The notes under the pieces were generated by a model, which was not told the DNA's origin, ran no database searches, and saw only the letters and a list, made by a program, of their open reading frames with translations. The translations under genes and the position numbers were made by a program. Source: Saccoglossus kowalevskii (lineage: Eukaryota > Hemichordata > Enteropneusta > Harrimaniidae). Taken from it: 20,921 nucleotides of DNA. Shown here piece after piece: positions 10,372-18,869 of this stretch. The stretch is from the NCBI RefSeq assembly GCF_000003605.2, contig NW_003118436.1, positions 111,669 to 132,589 on the forward strand. The letters are read 5' to 3'. Every line of letters begins with the position of its first letter. The first letter of the stretch is position 1.

Positions 10372-10992
10372 GTTAGTATGGTTAACAATCTTGAATAACA
10401 TTTTGTTGACAAACTATTATGCATAAAGCGACACGAGATATTTTTTTTTTTAGAAAAAAAAAATTATTATATCACTCCGGTAACGAATTATGACAAATTT
10501 AGCCACACCACCAACAACAATGAGGCATTTCTCAACGATATTTTATATGTGTGCGCTGTTGAGTCGAAGTATACTAGTATATACAAACTGTCAACAAACA
10601 ATATCTCTGATTGGGGTAACAGTTGGGTGTTAGGGTTGGGTAGCCAATCAGGTACAATCTTGTAAGTAACAGTATCTCTGATTAGTCTAACAGTTAGGTG
10701 TTAGGGTTGGGTAGCCAATCAGGTACAATCTTGTACCGACTAAATGTCTGGATAATGAGTGTTACTCTATTTCGAGATTGTGTAACCTAGGTGAAAGTTC
10801 GTCACTGTGGTGACAGCCTAGTATGTATGGTATTTGTAATGTTCGGTCTATGCTTGGCGAGGTCGATCTTATCAATGCCATGTTACGCCCTCAATCAATC
10901 ATTGAGTGACTGTAAAACCGGGACGTGCCACTAGGGGCGCTATTCTTCTCTCACGTCGCAGTGTTTAAACTTGTATTTTTGTTTTTGTCTAG
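10372..10992 (+). other. Ly6-A intron 1 (621 bp)
   Basis: This phase 1 intron runs from GTTAGT to GTCTAG. It contains a 71 bp tandem duplication at 10600-10736. No transposon of the two main families is present, in contrast to intron 1 of Ly6-B. Confidence 0.8.
10600..10736. repeat. Tandem duplication, period 71 bp, with telomere-like core
   Basis: TATCTCTGATT at 10602 recurs at 10673. Both units contain GGTGTTAGGGTTGGGTAGCC and AATCAGGTACAATCTTGTA with very few differences. Each unit includes a short TTAGGGTTGGG stretch resembling one degenerate telomeric repeat. The near identity points to a recent local duplication within Ly6-A intron 1. Confidence 0.85.
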
Positions 10993-11142
10993 TTGAAAGT
11001 TTGGATTGCCTACAATGTGTTGGAGTAGGTTATAATGACTGTGGTGGTAGATGGGGGCGAGAAGACGAGATGGGGGCTATGCCCTGCCCTCCTGAGTTCG
11101 AATGGTGCTTTGTAGCAAGAGAAGATAGGGAAGAAGGCAGAT
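10993..11142 (+). CDS. Ly6-A coding exon 2: N-terminal half of the Ly6/uPAR domain
   Basis: This 150-base exon, with phase 1 at both ends, encodes 49 full codons beginning ESLDCLQCVGVGYNDCGGRW and ending AREDREEGR. It holds the LxCxxC signature that opens Ly6/uPAR domains and the first five of ten cysteines, spaced C-x2-C-x7-C-x14-C-x6-C. Ly6 proteins are small three-finger modules held by disulfides; in invertebrates many sit on the outer cell surface or modulate channels and receptors, but which role applies here cannot be told. The acceptor is GTCTAG/TT and the donor AGAT/GTAAGT. The matching exon of the downstream paralogue has the same length, phases and cysteine spacing. Confidence 0.92.
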
Positions 11143-11846
11143 GTAAGTGAACGCATGACATTCGATTTAGTTACTTCATTATGGACTTTCTCTAAACAGG
11201 GGACACCTTGAAGCTCAAATGTTTCTTAAAAGTGATTCTTGATTTTAAAAACAACAAATTTAATTTGTAAACTAACACGCTCATTCAAGTTGACCAGTTA
11301 ATTAACTATCATAGCATGTGTAACCAGCATGGCGTGTTTACGAAAAGTCTTAATCTTCGTCGCGTATCGCATCTTCAACGATAATTAGAATGACATTATA
11401 TGACCATACAGACTAGTTTGCGTTTTTAATTGAACAAATGCGCGTACAATTGGGATTAAGAGTACGTACCAGTAAATCAATGTATTTTGTATTGTAATTT
11501 TGTTATTTTGTAACTCTCCCATGGTAATTATATTTTAAATGAATCTTCTGTTGGGAATATTGTGTTGGTGAATCACAAATACCATAAATGAGTGAAGTGC
11601 ACCAGGTACTATCCTGGGCAACAATTACTAGTAATAACAGTAGAAATCTTTAAAATTTGCCCAAAGTAACATAAGTTGTCATGACTGTAACATCTGTGTT
11701 TGCAGGGTTTATATACATGTTTTTGTCATTCACTAATTGTCGAGCCCCCGAAAACTATAACAGTACTACTGTAAATGCGATACGCCGTAATTTCATCGAA
11801 TGAAACTGTCATATGACCGTAATATATTGATGTGTTTTGCTTGCAG
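11143..11846 (+). other. Ly6-A intron 2 (704 bp)
   Basis: This phase 1 intron runs from GTAAGT to TTGCAG. It is AT-rich, with no repeat copy or RNA gene that I can identify. The minus-strand open frame crossing its end is a shadow of exon 3. Confidence 0.8.
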
Positions 11847-12055
11847 ACACCCACGTTGCGTATGAGCGTGGTTGCAGTCTCGTGTCTCGCGGTAACTACT
11901 GTGATCTCGGTGAAGAAAATGGCGAAGCACTGAACACCTGTTACTCTTCTTGTCAACAAGATGGCTGTAATCGTGACAACGGATCTACTACACTTCAAAT
12001 TTCAGCGTTCGCCGCGTTTTTGACTATTTTTGTATTTGCTATATTTGTGTTTTGA
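11847..12055 (+). CDS. Ly6-A coding exon 3: C-terminal half and GPI-anchor signal
   Basis: The exon completes a tyrosine codon and encodes 68 residues to TGA at 12053-12055. It supplies cysteines six to ten (RGCSL, NYCDL, NTC, SSC, DGCN). The tenth is followed by asparagine, the hallmark CN ending of Ly6 domains. The spacing from cysteine six is C-x8-C-x12-C-x3-C-x4-C-N. A short polar linker (RDNGSTT) leads to about 20 hydrophobic residues ending exactly at the C-terminus, the pattern of a GPI-attachment signal; the omega site is probably within DNGS. The whole protein is thus predicted to be a GPI-anchored surface glycoprotein with a single Ly6 domain. Family membership is secure; the specific role and orthology are not. 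Confidence 0.93.
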
Positions 12056-12840
12056 GCTGAAATTATTGACACTCGGACGTTTTGAAATCATTGTGCAAGC
12101 TCGGTTCTGAACAAATACATTTCCCAGAAAAAAAAATCAAGATATAATAACACATCAAATGTATATACTAGTAGCTTGTGTTACGTGTATGATTGCGCAT
12201 GAGCAGACATCACTTGTATGTCGACTCGACGTCTTATGATTTGTGCCCTCCGATGGTGGAATAATTTTGTAGTCTAATACACAACCCCACGAAGCATACG
12301 TGACTGTTATCACCACTCATTGTTTTATGGGCAGTTTGTAGACCTGACATGAATATGTAGATATTACTTGTGTGATTTTAAAATGAATGTGACGCCATCT
12401 TTGAAATGAAATAAATATTAGTACAGGTAAATCGTTTTAAAAGTTGTTATAAAAGTTGCCAATTCATGGTTTTGTCAAAATATACATTTATTGTGATCTA
12501 ATATCATATTTTATTAATAGCCATTGACTGTTAACATCGCAATATGAAGATTATTCCTGTTTGTATAAGTTTAGTTCACTACCGATGTGTTTTGTAATTA
12601 GTCATGAATCTGTCATGAGTCTGTCACGTGACTGTGATCAGTCTGTCAGCAGAGAGTCGGGCCTCCACCATGTGTATTTATATTTTTAAACACAAAGTGA
12701 AGGGGACATTGACGCACTAGTACGCTCATCACAGAAATATTCATCCCAAATCTAGGACTGTGTTAAATAATATATCATAAACAAATTGTCTTGTTGTTGT
12801 CTGTTATTTTATTTGTTTTCGATATTCTATTTCATTAAAG
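12056..12840. other. Ly6-A 3' UTR and flank
   Basis: AT-rich sequence after the stop, with AATAAA at 12410-12415 as the best poly(A) signal, giving a 3' UTR of about 370-380 bases. Beyond it no gene is seen before the MITE at 12841. Confidence 0.5.
12410..12415 (+). terminator. Candidate poly(A) signal of Ly6-A
   Basis: A canonical AATAAA 355 bases after the stop codon, followed within 20 bases by GTACAGG and T/G-rich sequence. It is the first canonical hexamer downstream of the stop, but AATAAA is frequent in such AT-rich DNA. Confidence 0.4.
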
Positions 12841-13044
12841 TACTGTAAAATACTTTATTTTCGCTTATAATTTGTTTTCGCTGAAGGGATAATTAAATGA
12901 AAATAAAATCTAGCGAATATACCTTTTTTACCCTATATTTTACATTCAACTCATTAAAACTCAAATAAACTTCATACAAAACATCCAAAATGTTTTTTTT
13001 CAGCGAAAATTAATTCCAACTAAAAAAAAAACTATTTTCCAGTA
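12841..13044. mobile_element. Family-1 MITE, copy 3
   Basis: It starts TACTGTAAAATACTTTATTT and ends ACTATTTTCCAGTA, both with TA. The left arm has lost part of the GGAATTAATTTTCGCTATT segment, and an A-run has expanded in the right arm. The landmarks GAATATACCTTTTTT, CATTCAACTCATTAAAA and CATACAAAACATCC identify the family. It lies between Ly6-A and Ly6-B. Confidence 0.87.
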
Positions 13045-15026
13045 TTCATATTTGTTCGTATGCTCTCGTATATTCTCGTTAAAGGCTTGAAGGCACAGAA
13101 CATTTTGATAAACTTGTTCACCAGAAAGTCACAGTCGTGCCATGGTTGTTATATTTTGAAATTAAATGAAGTGTACAGAAAAGGTTTTAAACATGTTGGA
13201 GAACAATTTTTAAATAAAATAATTTGTTTTAAATTCACAAACTAGTTTCAAACTTTGTTCCGGGTAAACTCGGAATTCTGCTCCAAATAACGTGTTCGCT
13301 AAACTCGGCTTTCTTCTCGGGTAACACATATGTAACGGTTTTTTTTACGGCGGACGCCCCCCCCCCCCCCGTTAACAAAAATATTCAATTTGTTTTTGTA
13401 TAATATAAAAAAAACATTAACTTGGTCTGGCGATTTTAAAGTTTGGATCCCCTCCCCCATAAATTAAAATTCTGTATCCGCCCCTGTTTAGCCAAGCGTC
13501 AGTTAAAAGGCAGTGGTCGCCACGCCTCATCCTGTTCGATGTGGGATTCATAGCGACGTAAACAGCGCGTGTAAAATGCATTGTTTAAATCACAGTCCCT
13601 CAACACCTGAGGGACTGTGTTTAAATACATTAAATTCGAACATGCACTGCGCGGCGACCACCGTTGATTTTACAACGTTTTCACAAATAACAACTGTTTT
13701 TATTCGTATTTGATAAAAACAAAATTTCATAGAGGCCACTACTTATATTGAAAAACATAATGTTCTCATTTCTATGGATTCTAATCACGCCTCCACGCAT
13801 ACGACTGTAGTATCATCATAGTACGAGCTTCAATATACCAGGGTTGAGTGGTTATACAACATATTTGCTGTATCAACGGTTTATATTCTATAATCAAAAG
13901 CAACCAAGCTGACAATACTAGTATTTATATATATTTAAAACAGTTAAATCACAGATCAATCAGTTTTGTGGCAAGAATGTGAAATTAAATTTGTACACAA
14001 TATCTAAATTAACTGTATTAACTAGCCAGGGTCTGTCGCACTCCCGCGCAAAGGATTGTGGTATATATACCTGCGTCAAGCGATCTGCGCATACACTTTC
14101 ACCCGATCTGATTAAGTATTCCGGTACATGGTGACCTTCGTTTTTTTTTGACCAGCATTCAAATAGCGGCAAGTTCGGTAAAATCGGTGAGTTTACAATT
14201 CTCTTTACGTAATGATTTACTCTGGGGCCAAAGTCATGCAGCTTCTGTCTGTGAATGGCGATATGAAAGTGTCCGCTAAATCTACAAATGCAGGCAACAT
14301 GGCCGACAGTCAATGACATGCTGATCAGAAAAAGCCCCAACACTACCAACGGCAGTTATACTATATCTACCGTGGCATATGTGTATATTTTCGTATCAAA
14401 TGCGTTTGCTAGTGTCTTGTCAGAATCATTTATCAATATTTATCAACATTTTCTTAATATTAGCTTCAATTTTGACAATACCATTAATGTACAAGTTGAC
14501 TGCTTACGCTCGGTAACGACTGGGCATGTGACAGTGATTGAGAGTTGAGACTCTAAATAAGTAGGTGACCTTTTACTGAGGTAGCCCTAGCCCCTATTTC
14601 ATAAACACTTTACACACAAATGACAGGACACATTATGACCATGTTCAGCAATGTACACATTGAGACGGTAACATTTATGCGAGAGATTGCCGCTCAATGA
14701 AATGAAATGAAAAAACCTTGCCTGGACCCATTTCTTTTCATTACGTAGCTAATGGTATTGTAATGCGTGACAGATCGTCTTAGCGTATCGTTTCTATAGC
14801 ATTACGTTATACTTGTGTCACGGTGCTGTATTCCCTTTTTACACAAGTGTTATTTGGACTTGTCAATTGATTATAGATGTAAAGCAATGTAAAATATTTG
14901 AGAGAAAATTAAAGATTCTTTGTGCTCAATTTCCTTCAAACAAGTAAACAAATGGATTTAGACAATCCATGTTAATTTGTTTTGACCCTTGTCAGATGAA
15001 GATTATTTTGACTATGTTTGCTCTGT
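13045..15026. other. Ly6-A to Ly6-B intergenic region
   Basis: Non-coding as far as I can tell. It holds a 14-base C run (13357-13370) in a repeat-like stretch ending ATCCGCCCCTG near 13476-13486, the near-palindrome at 13513-13661, and a pentamer run (AATGA) near 14696-14711. A minus-strand open frame at 13960-14349 is discussed as a finding and is not called a gene. Confidence 0.5.
13513..13661. repeat. 149 bp near-palindrome (palindromic MITE candidate)
   Basis: GTGGTCGCC at 13513-13521 is matched by GGCGACCAC at 13653-13661. At the centre CACAGTCCCTCA is followed after five bases by TGAGGGACTGTG, and the inner stem extends through TTTAAA and an ATGCATT/ACATT pair. The left arm carries an unmatched stretch of roughly 30 bases between TTCGA and the inner stem, so the arms are unequal. 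The folded form would be a long hairpin. No flanking target duplication is clear. Confidence 0.75.
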
Positions 15027-15200
15027 TACTGTAAAACACGTTATTTTTGCCATTTTCACTGAAGGGAGGATTCCGTGAAAATAAAATTCAGCGAATATAC
15101 TTTTTTTCCTATATTTCACATTAAACTCATCAGAAATCAGTGAAAATAAATTCCATACAAAACACCCAAAAAGCCAGCGAAAATAAAGTATTCCACAGTA
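15027..15200. mobile_element. Family-1 MITE, copy 4 (left arm shortened)
   Basis: The left end is TACTGTAAAACACGTTATTT, passing directly to TGCCATTTTCACTGAAGG, so about 30 bases of the left arm are missing compared with copies 5 and 6. The right end is AAAGTATTCCACAGTA. TA is present at both ends. It lies about 300 bases upstream of the Ly6-B start codon, within its likely 5' region. Confidence 0.85.
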
Positions 15201-15512
15201 GTTCATATGTGCTTTATGTAGATGACAGATGTATCTGTAGTTTAAAAAAAATACTGTATTTGCTTCATTAAAGGTCATGTGATTATATAAATGAGAGGCG
15301 TTAAAATAAGTCATATTTTAATGATCTATCATCGTTCACTAAAAGCAATTTAGGGTATACATGCCTGGGATAGTTGTGATGTGGCTTTATGTCATAAAAA
15401 AAGGTGTATGTCTCTATAATATAAACTATTCTCTCTATAATAACTCTGGGACCCTAAATTAATCTTACGTTTTATTATATCTTTATAGGGTATTTCATAA
15501 ATTAGTGCCAGT

Positions 15513-15561
15513 ATGAAATATTTAATAATTGCCACACTCTGTTCCATAGTACTCTATACAG
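15513..15561 (+). CDS. Ly6-B coding exon 1: signal peptide
   Basis: ATG at 15513 opens MKYLIIATLCSIVLYT plus the first base of an alanine codon; the donor is ACAG/GTAAGT, phase 1 as in Ly6-A. With the start of exon 2 the peptide reads ...LYTANA then LDC, giving an AxA signal-peptidase site directly before the Ly6 domain. TTTATAG/GGTATTTC just upstream (AG at 15487-15488) looks like a splice acceptor, implying a 24-base leader on this exon and a non-coding exon further upstream. Confidence 0.8.
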
Positions 15562-16015
15562 GTAAGTTGTGTAGTTTGTGCTCAGCTGGTTCTGAGTTAC
15601 AACAATTTGTACCCTTGACTGTGAATGTTACATATTTACCATATCAATAAGGTGTGACTCTAACCCCTATTTCATTAGATGAGAATGCAACAAAAGCTGT
15701 GCCATAATACCAGCGTAAATGGCAGCATAAACGTTAGGTCTGTGAAGGCAGTAGCTATCTTTAGAATTGTATTAGTCTGTACTTGTCAAGATTTCATGAT
15801 TCTCATAAATGACCCTAGTAGAATATGTAATTTTAAAGTTGAGGCTCTGTATGTAAACTATTGATGAGATAAACTGTGATAGACAGGTCTGTGATTAAAT
15901 CCAAAGAAAGCTTGGTCCTGTCTAACATTTGTGCTTTGGTAACACTAGTATTTTATAATGGATCCAAGGCCATTCACATTAGAACAAAATTAAAGATGTT
16001 TTTATTTGTTCATTA

Positions 16016-16440
16016 GGCCAGACTTTTATTTTCCCCTGTTTCACGAAACCGCTGAATGAACAGGAGCCGAAAATGAAATAAAAATAAAATTTAATTTCAG
16101 CGTAATTTCTCACGCCTGCCGACTTGTAAGCGCAAAAAATGCTAAAAAAATATTATTTTTATCTTTATTTTTTTACCGCCCGCTGCATAACAAATCCAAG
16201 TTGCATTTTCGTGGGAGTATCATGATCAAAGTATCGAAGTCTCGCGCAGATGAAAAACAAGGTTACACATGGAATACAATTTTATTTCATTTCTTCTCTC
16301 CGATCAATGATCTCACTTACAAGTCTTTGAGAAGCACACAAATCTAATGAAAAAAAAAATTAATTTTATTTTATTTTCGCCCTCCTCAAAAAAATTGCTA
16401 TATAAAAACTTGAGAAACAAGTAATAAAAAAAGTCTGGCC
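16016..16440. mobile_element. Family-2 MITE, copy B (inverted relative to copy A)
   Basis: A 425 bp element with termini GGCCAGACTTTTATTTT and AAAAAAAGTCTGGCC, flanked by TTA at 16013-16015 and 16441-16443. Its sequence is the reverse complement of copy A along nearly its whole length; for example, GTGGGAGTATCATGATCAAA here answers TTTGATCATGATACTCCCAC there. It lies in Ly6-B intron 1 and encodes no protein. Confidence 0.9.
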
Positions 16441-16778
16441 TTAGAAGATATCAATATTATATTTCAGAAACACCATCTCTAAAAAATAAATAACGTTTGT
16501 ATAAAATTGTTAAAGCCATCATTTAGTAGTTCTTTGGGCTGTGATTTTTGTAACATACAGAGGTATCTAGATTAATGATTGAATTGTCATTCTTGCATGA
16601 CTGGGCTTTTCATTCACATGTTCTGTAAAGTTATCTATCGTTAAACACTGATTTTAATTTTAGCTGATTTGATGTTATCAACATGTTCAATAGGTTTTTA
16701 AATTCACTGGTTTTTTGAATGAAACAAATGAAACAATACATGCTGTTGTTGAATTTATTCATTCCCTAGTCTTTAATT

Positions 16779-16990
16779 TACTGTAGAATACTTTATTTTC
16801 GCTTGGAATTTATTTTCGCTATTTTCCCTGAAGGGATGATTCCGTGAAAATAAAATCCAGCGAATATACTTTTTTTCCTATATTTCACATTAAACTCATC
16901 AAAAATCAGTGAAAATAAATTCCATACAAAACGCTCAAAAAGCCTTTTCAGTGAAAATTAATTCCAGTGAAAATGAAGTATTCCACAGTA
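16779..16990. mobile_element. Family-1 MITE, copy 5 (full length)
   Basis: A 212 bp element from TACTGTAGAATACTTTATTT to GAAGTATTCCACAGTA with TA at both ends. The arms TTCGCTTGGAATTTATTTTC and TTAATTCCAGTGAAAAT are inverse of each other. It is nearly identical to copy 6 along its full length, including the unusual GTAGAATAC in the left end, so the two share a recent ancestor. Confidence 0.92.
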
Positions 16991-17022
16991 GCTCAATTAG
17001 CTATCTGGGGAATAAGCAAAGT

Positions 17023-17043
17023 ACAGCACAGCACAGCACAGCA
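17023..17043. repeat. Short CAGCA microsatellite
   Basis: About four tandem ACAGC units (ACAGCACAGCACAGCACAGC) lie immediately downstream of MITE copy 5 in Ly6-B intron 1. Confidence 0.85.
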
Positions 17044-17736
17044 AATAATGAAGCTCTGTGCCCTATAATCAACCAAACAATTTGCAGTTTCTTCTTCTAT
17101 TTCGTATAATTACATGTACATTCTCAGTTTTCAATTAGATATCCCCGGAGTGTTTGTTATTCAATGGTGTTATTGATGTAATTATGATAATCTATCAAAT
17201 TTTACACATGTAGAACAAGGTCTCTTTTTATGGTGCTTCACTCGGGGCAGAATTTAAGGACAGTCTGCTCAAAGGTCACTGGTACCTTCACTCATGGAGC
17301 ACTGGCAACTATATATTGTTATTCAAATACTTCCCTTTTTGTCATTGTCTGTAGTGTACAGCGGTTCTTGTAACTCTTATCCTGCCAAGCCATGTACTGT
17401 TATATTGTCTTGACCAGATAAGGGTTTAAGTAAGTAGGTCAGGACAGCTAGAATTATGTGCTGTAATAATTTCAATAATCATTTTGAATAACAATCTTTT
17501 TGTGTTACCGGTAGTTATTTTTTACAAATCCTATGGCTAAAGGCATCTTCTTAAATTGTAGTACATGTATCTGTTAAAATAAGTTTTTAACATGTATTAA
17601 ATTGAGCCACAGTCCGAAATCAGTAGTCCATGAGCTACATGTATAAGTGTCTAGGAAATTGTCGCTCAGCAGGTAATTTGTTTTTCATCTAGAATATTTA
17701 AAATCTTGGCATGCAATGTGGTTTTTAATCCTGATT

Positions 17737-18063
17737 CAGGGCTTGAAATAGAATTTTTTCCTTGCATGCACAGTGTGCATGTTGAATTTGAAATTTACCT
17801 GCACTAAATTGTTGTGAAATGCACCACTTTTAAAGTTATAATAAAATTTACGGGTTCTCGATCAATGTGAACACGAAAGAATTTGCTTTTTTTTTAGTTA
17901 CCTTACAATATTTGTTGAACTTAATTTAGGCTTAGTGAATATAATGAGAAAATGTTGTGTTAATTTCTACATGCACAGCGTTCACATTATATTTTGAGTT
18001 TACTTGCACTAGCTAATAATCTATGTGCATAGTGCAGTGTGCACCAGAGTATTTCGACCCCTG
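17737..18063. mobile_element. hAT-like non-autonomous element, 327 bp
   Basis: The left end CAGGGCTTGAAATA pairs with the right end TATTTCGACCCCTG, a 14 bp terminal inverted repeat matching at 12 positions. CAGGG plus GAAA termini resemble hAT ends. TGATT lies directly outside both ends (17732-17736 and 18064-18068); hAT target duplications are normally 8 bp, so this is either a decayed one or chance. The interior carries GCATGCACAGTGTGCATG and repeated TTTACTTGCAC-type segments. It has no coding capacity. Confidence 0.65.
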
Positions 18064-18402
18064 TGATTGAGTACAAGATCACAACTAATACAAATTAATT
18101 AAAAGTACAAAATAATGTTAAAAGTTAGCTTGGATGTAGTGTCTCACATGGCTCAAAAGTCTGCTTGACTGTCAGCAGTTTTAAGGTAGTTTAAAAAAAA
18201 ACATCTACCCATGTGTATGAAATTGTTTAGAACAGGAAATTAGGCAATTTGATAGTATCACTATTTTTAAACATAGATATATAAAGAAGTTTGTTGATGC
18301 ATTTTAAACTAGATTCAATTCGTATTTGCTTTGCCAGTATTTTGTCTAGTTTTGTATGTAATCTTTTTTGACACCCAAGCTGAAGATAAGAGAAACTTGC
18401 TA

Positions 18403-18614
18403 TACTGTAGAATACTTTATTTTCGCTTGGAATTTATTTTCGCTATTTTCGCTGAAGGGATGATTCCGTAAAAATAAAATCCAGCGAATATACTTTTTTT
18501 CTTATATTTCACATTAAACTCATGAAAAATCAGTGAAAATAAATTCCAAGCAAAACGTCCAAAAAGCCTTTTCAGCAAAAATTAATTCCAGCGAAAATAA
18601 AGTATTTCACAGTA
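18403..18614. mobile_element. Family-1 MITE, copy 6 (full length)
   Basis: A 212 bp element from TACTGTAGAATACTTTATTT to AAAGTATTTCACAGTA, with TA at each end, next to TATA on the left. It is the near twin of copy 5, with a well-preserved centre (GATTCCGTAAAAATAAAATC, GAATATACTTTTTTTC). It lies only about 105 bases before Ly6-B exon 2. Confidence 0.92.
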
Positions 18615-18719
18615 TGTTAATTTCCCTAGTTAAATAAAGTTTATTACAAATGCTTTAGAATAATAAAATCAGCCATTTCAGTTTACAGCTTTTACAGAAT
18701 TAATTTGCATTTGTTTTAG

Positions 18720-18869
18720 CTAATGCATTGGACTGTCTTCAGTGTGTTGGTGTTGGTTACAACTCCTGTGGAGGTATTAAGGGCAAGCATGAAAATATGA
18801 GAGCTATTCCTTGTGATGCAGATGCCAAGTATTGCTATACTACCAGAGAAGACTACAAAGATGGTGTTG
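18720..18869 (+). CDS. Ly6-B coding exon 2: N-terminal half of the Ly6/uPAR domain
   Basis: This 150-base exon completes the alanine codon and encodes NALDCLQCVGVGYNSCGG, then a variable loop and REDYKDGV, ending with one base of the next codon at G/GTAAGT. Five cysteines fall at the same spacings as in Ly6-A exon 2, and the length and phases are identical. Over the shared LDCLQC...CGG stretch of 16 codons, nine differ only at silent third positions and one changes the residue, which shows an old duplication under purifying selection. The loop differs in charge (IKGKHENMRAIP against RWGREDEMGAMP). Open frames in other phases across this exon are shadows. Confidence 0.9.

Larger units (their letters stand above)
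15562..18719 (+). other. Ly6-B intron 1 (3158 bp), loaded with transposons
   Basis: This phase 1 intron runs from GTAAGT to TTTTAG, about five times longer than its counterpart in Ly6-A. Part of the excess is one family-2 MITE, two family-1 MITEs and one hAT-like element. The remaining sequence is AT-rich, with a short CAGCA-type microsatellite near 17023-17043. No coding exon is evident within it. Confidence 0.75.

Noticed and set aside
13357-13370. Run of 14 cytosines
   Set aside because: A homopolymer in a repeat-like stretch; its length may also be a sequencing artefact. No function is implied.
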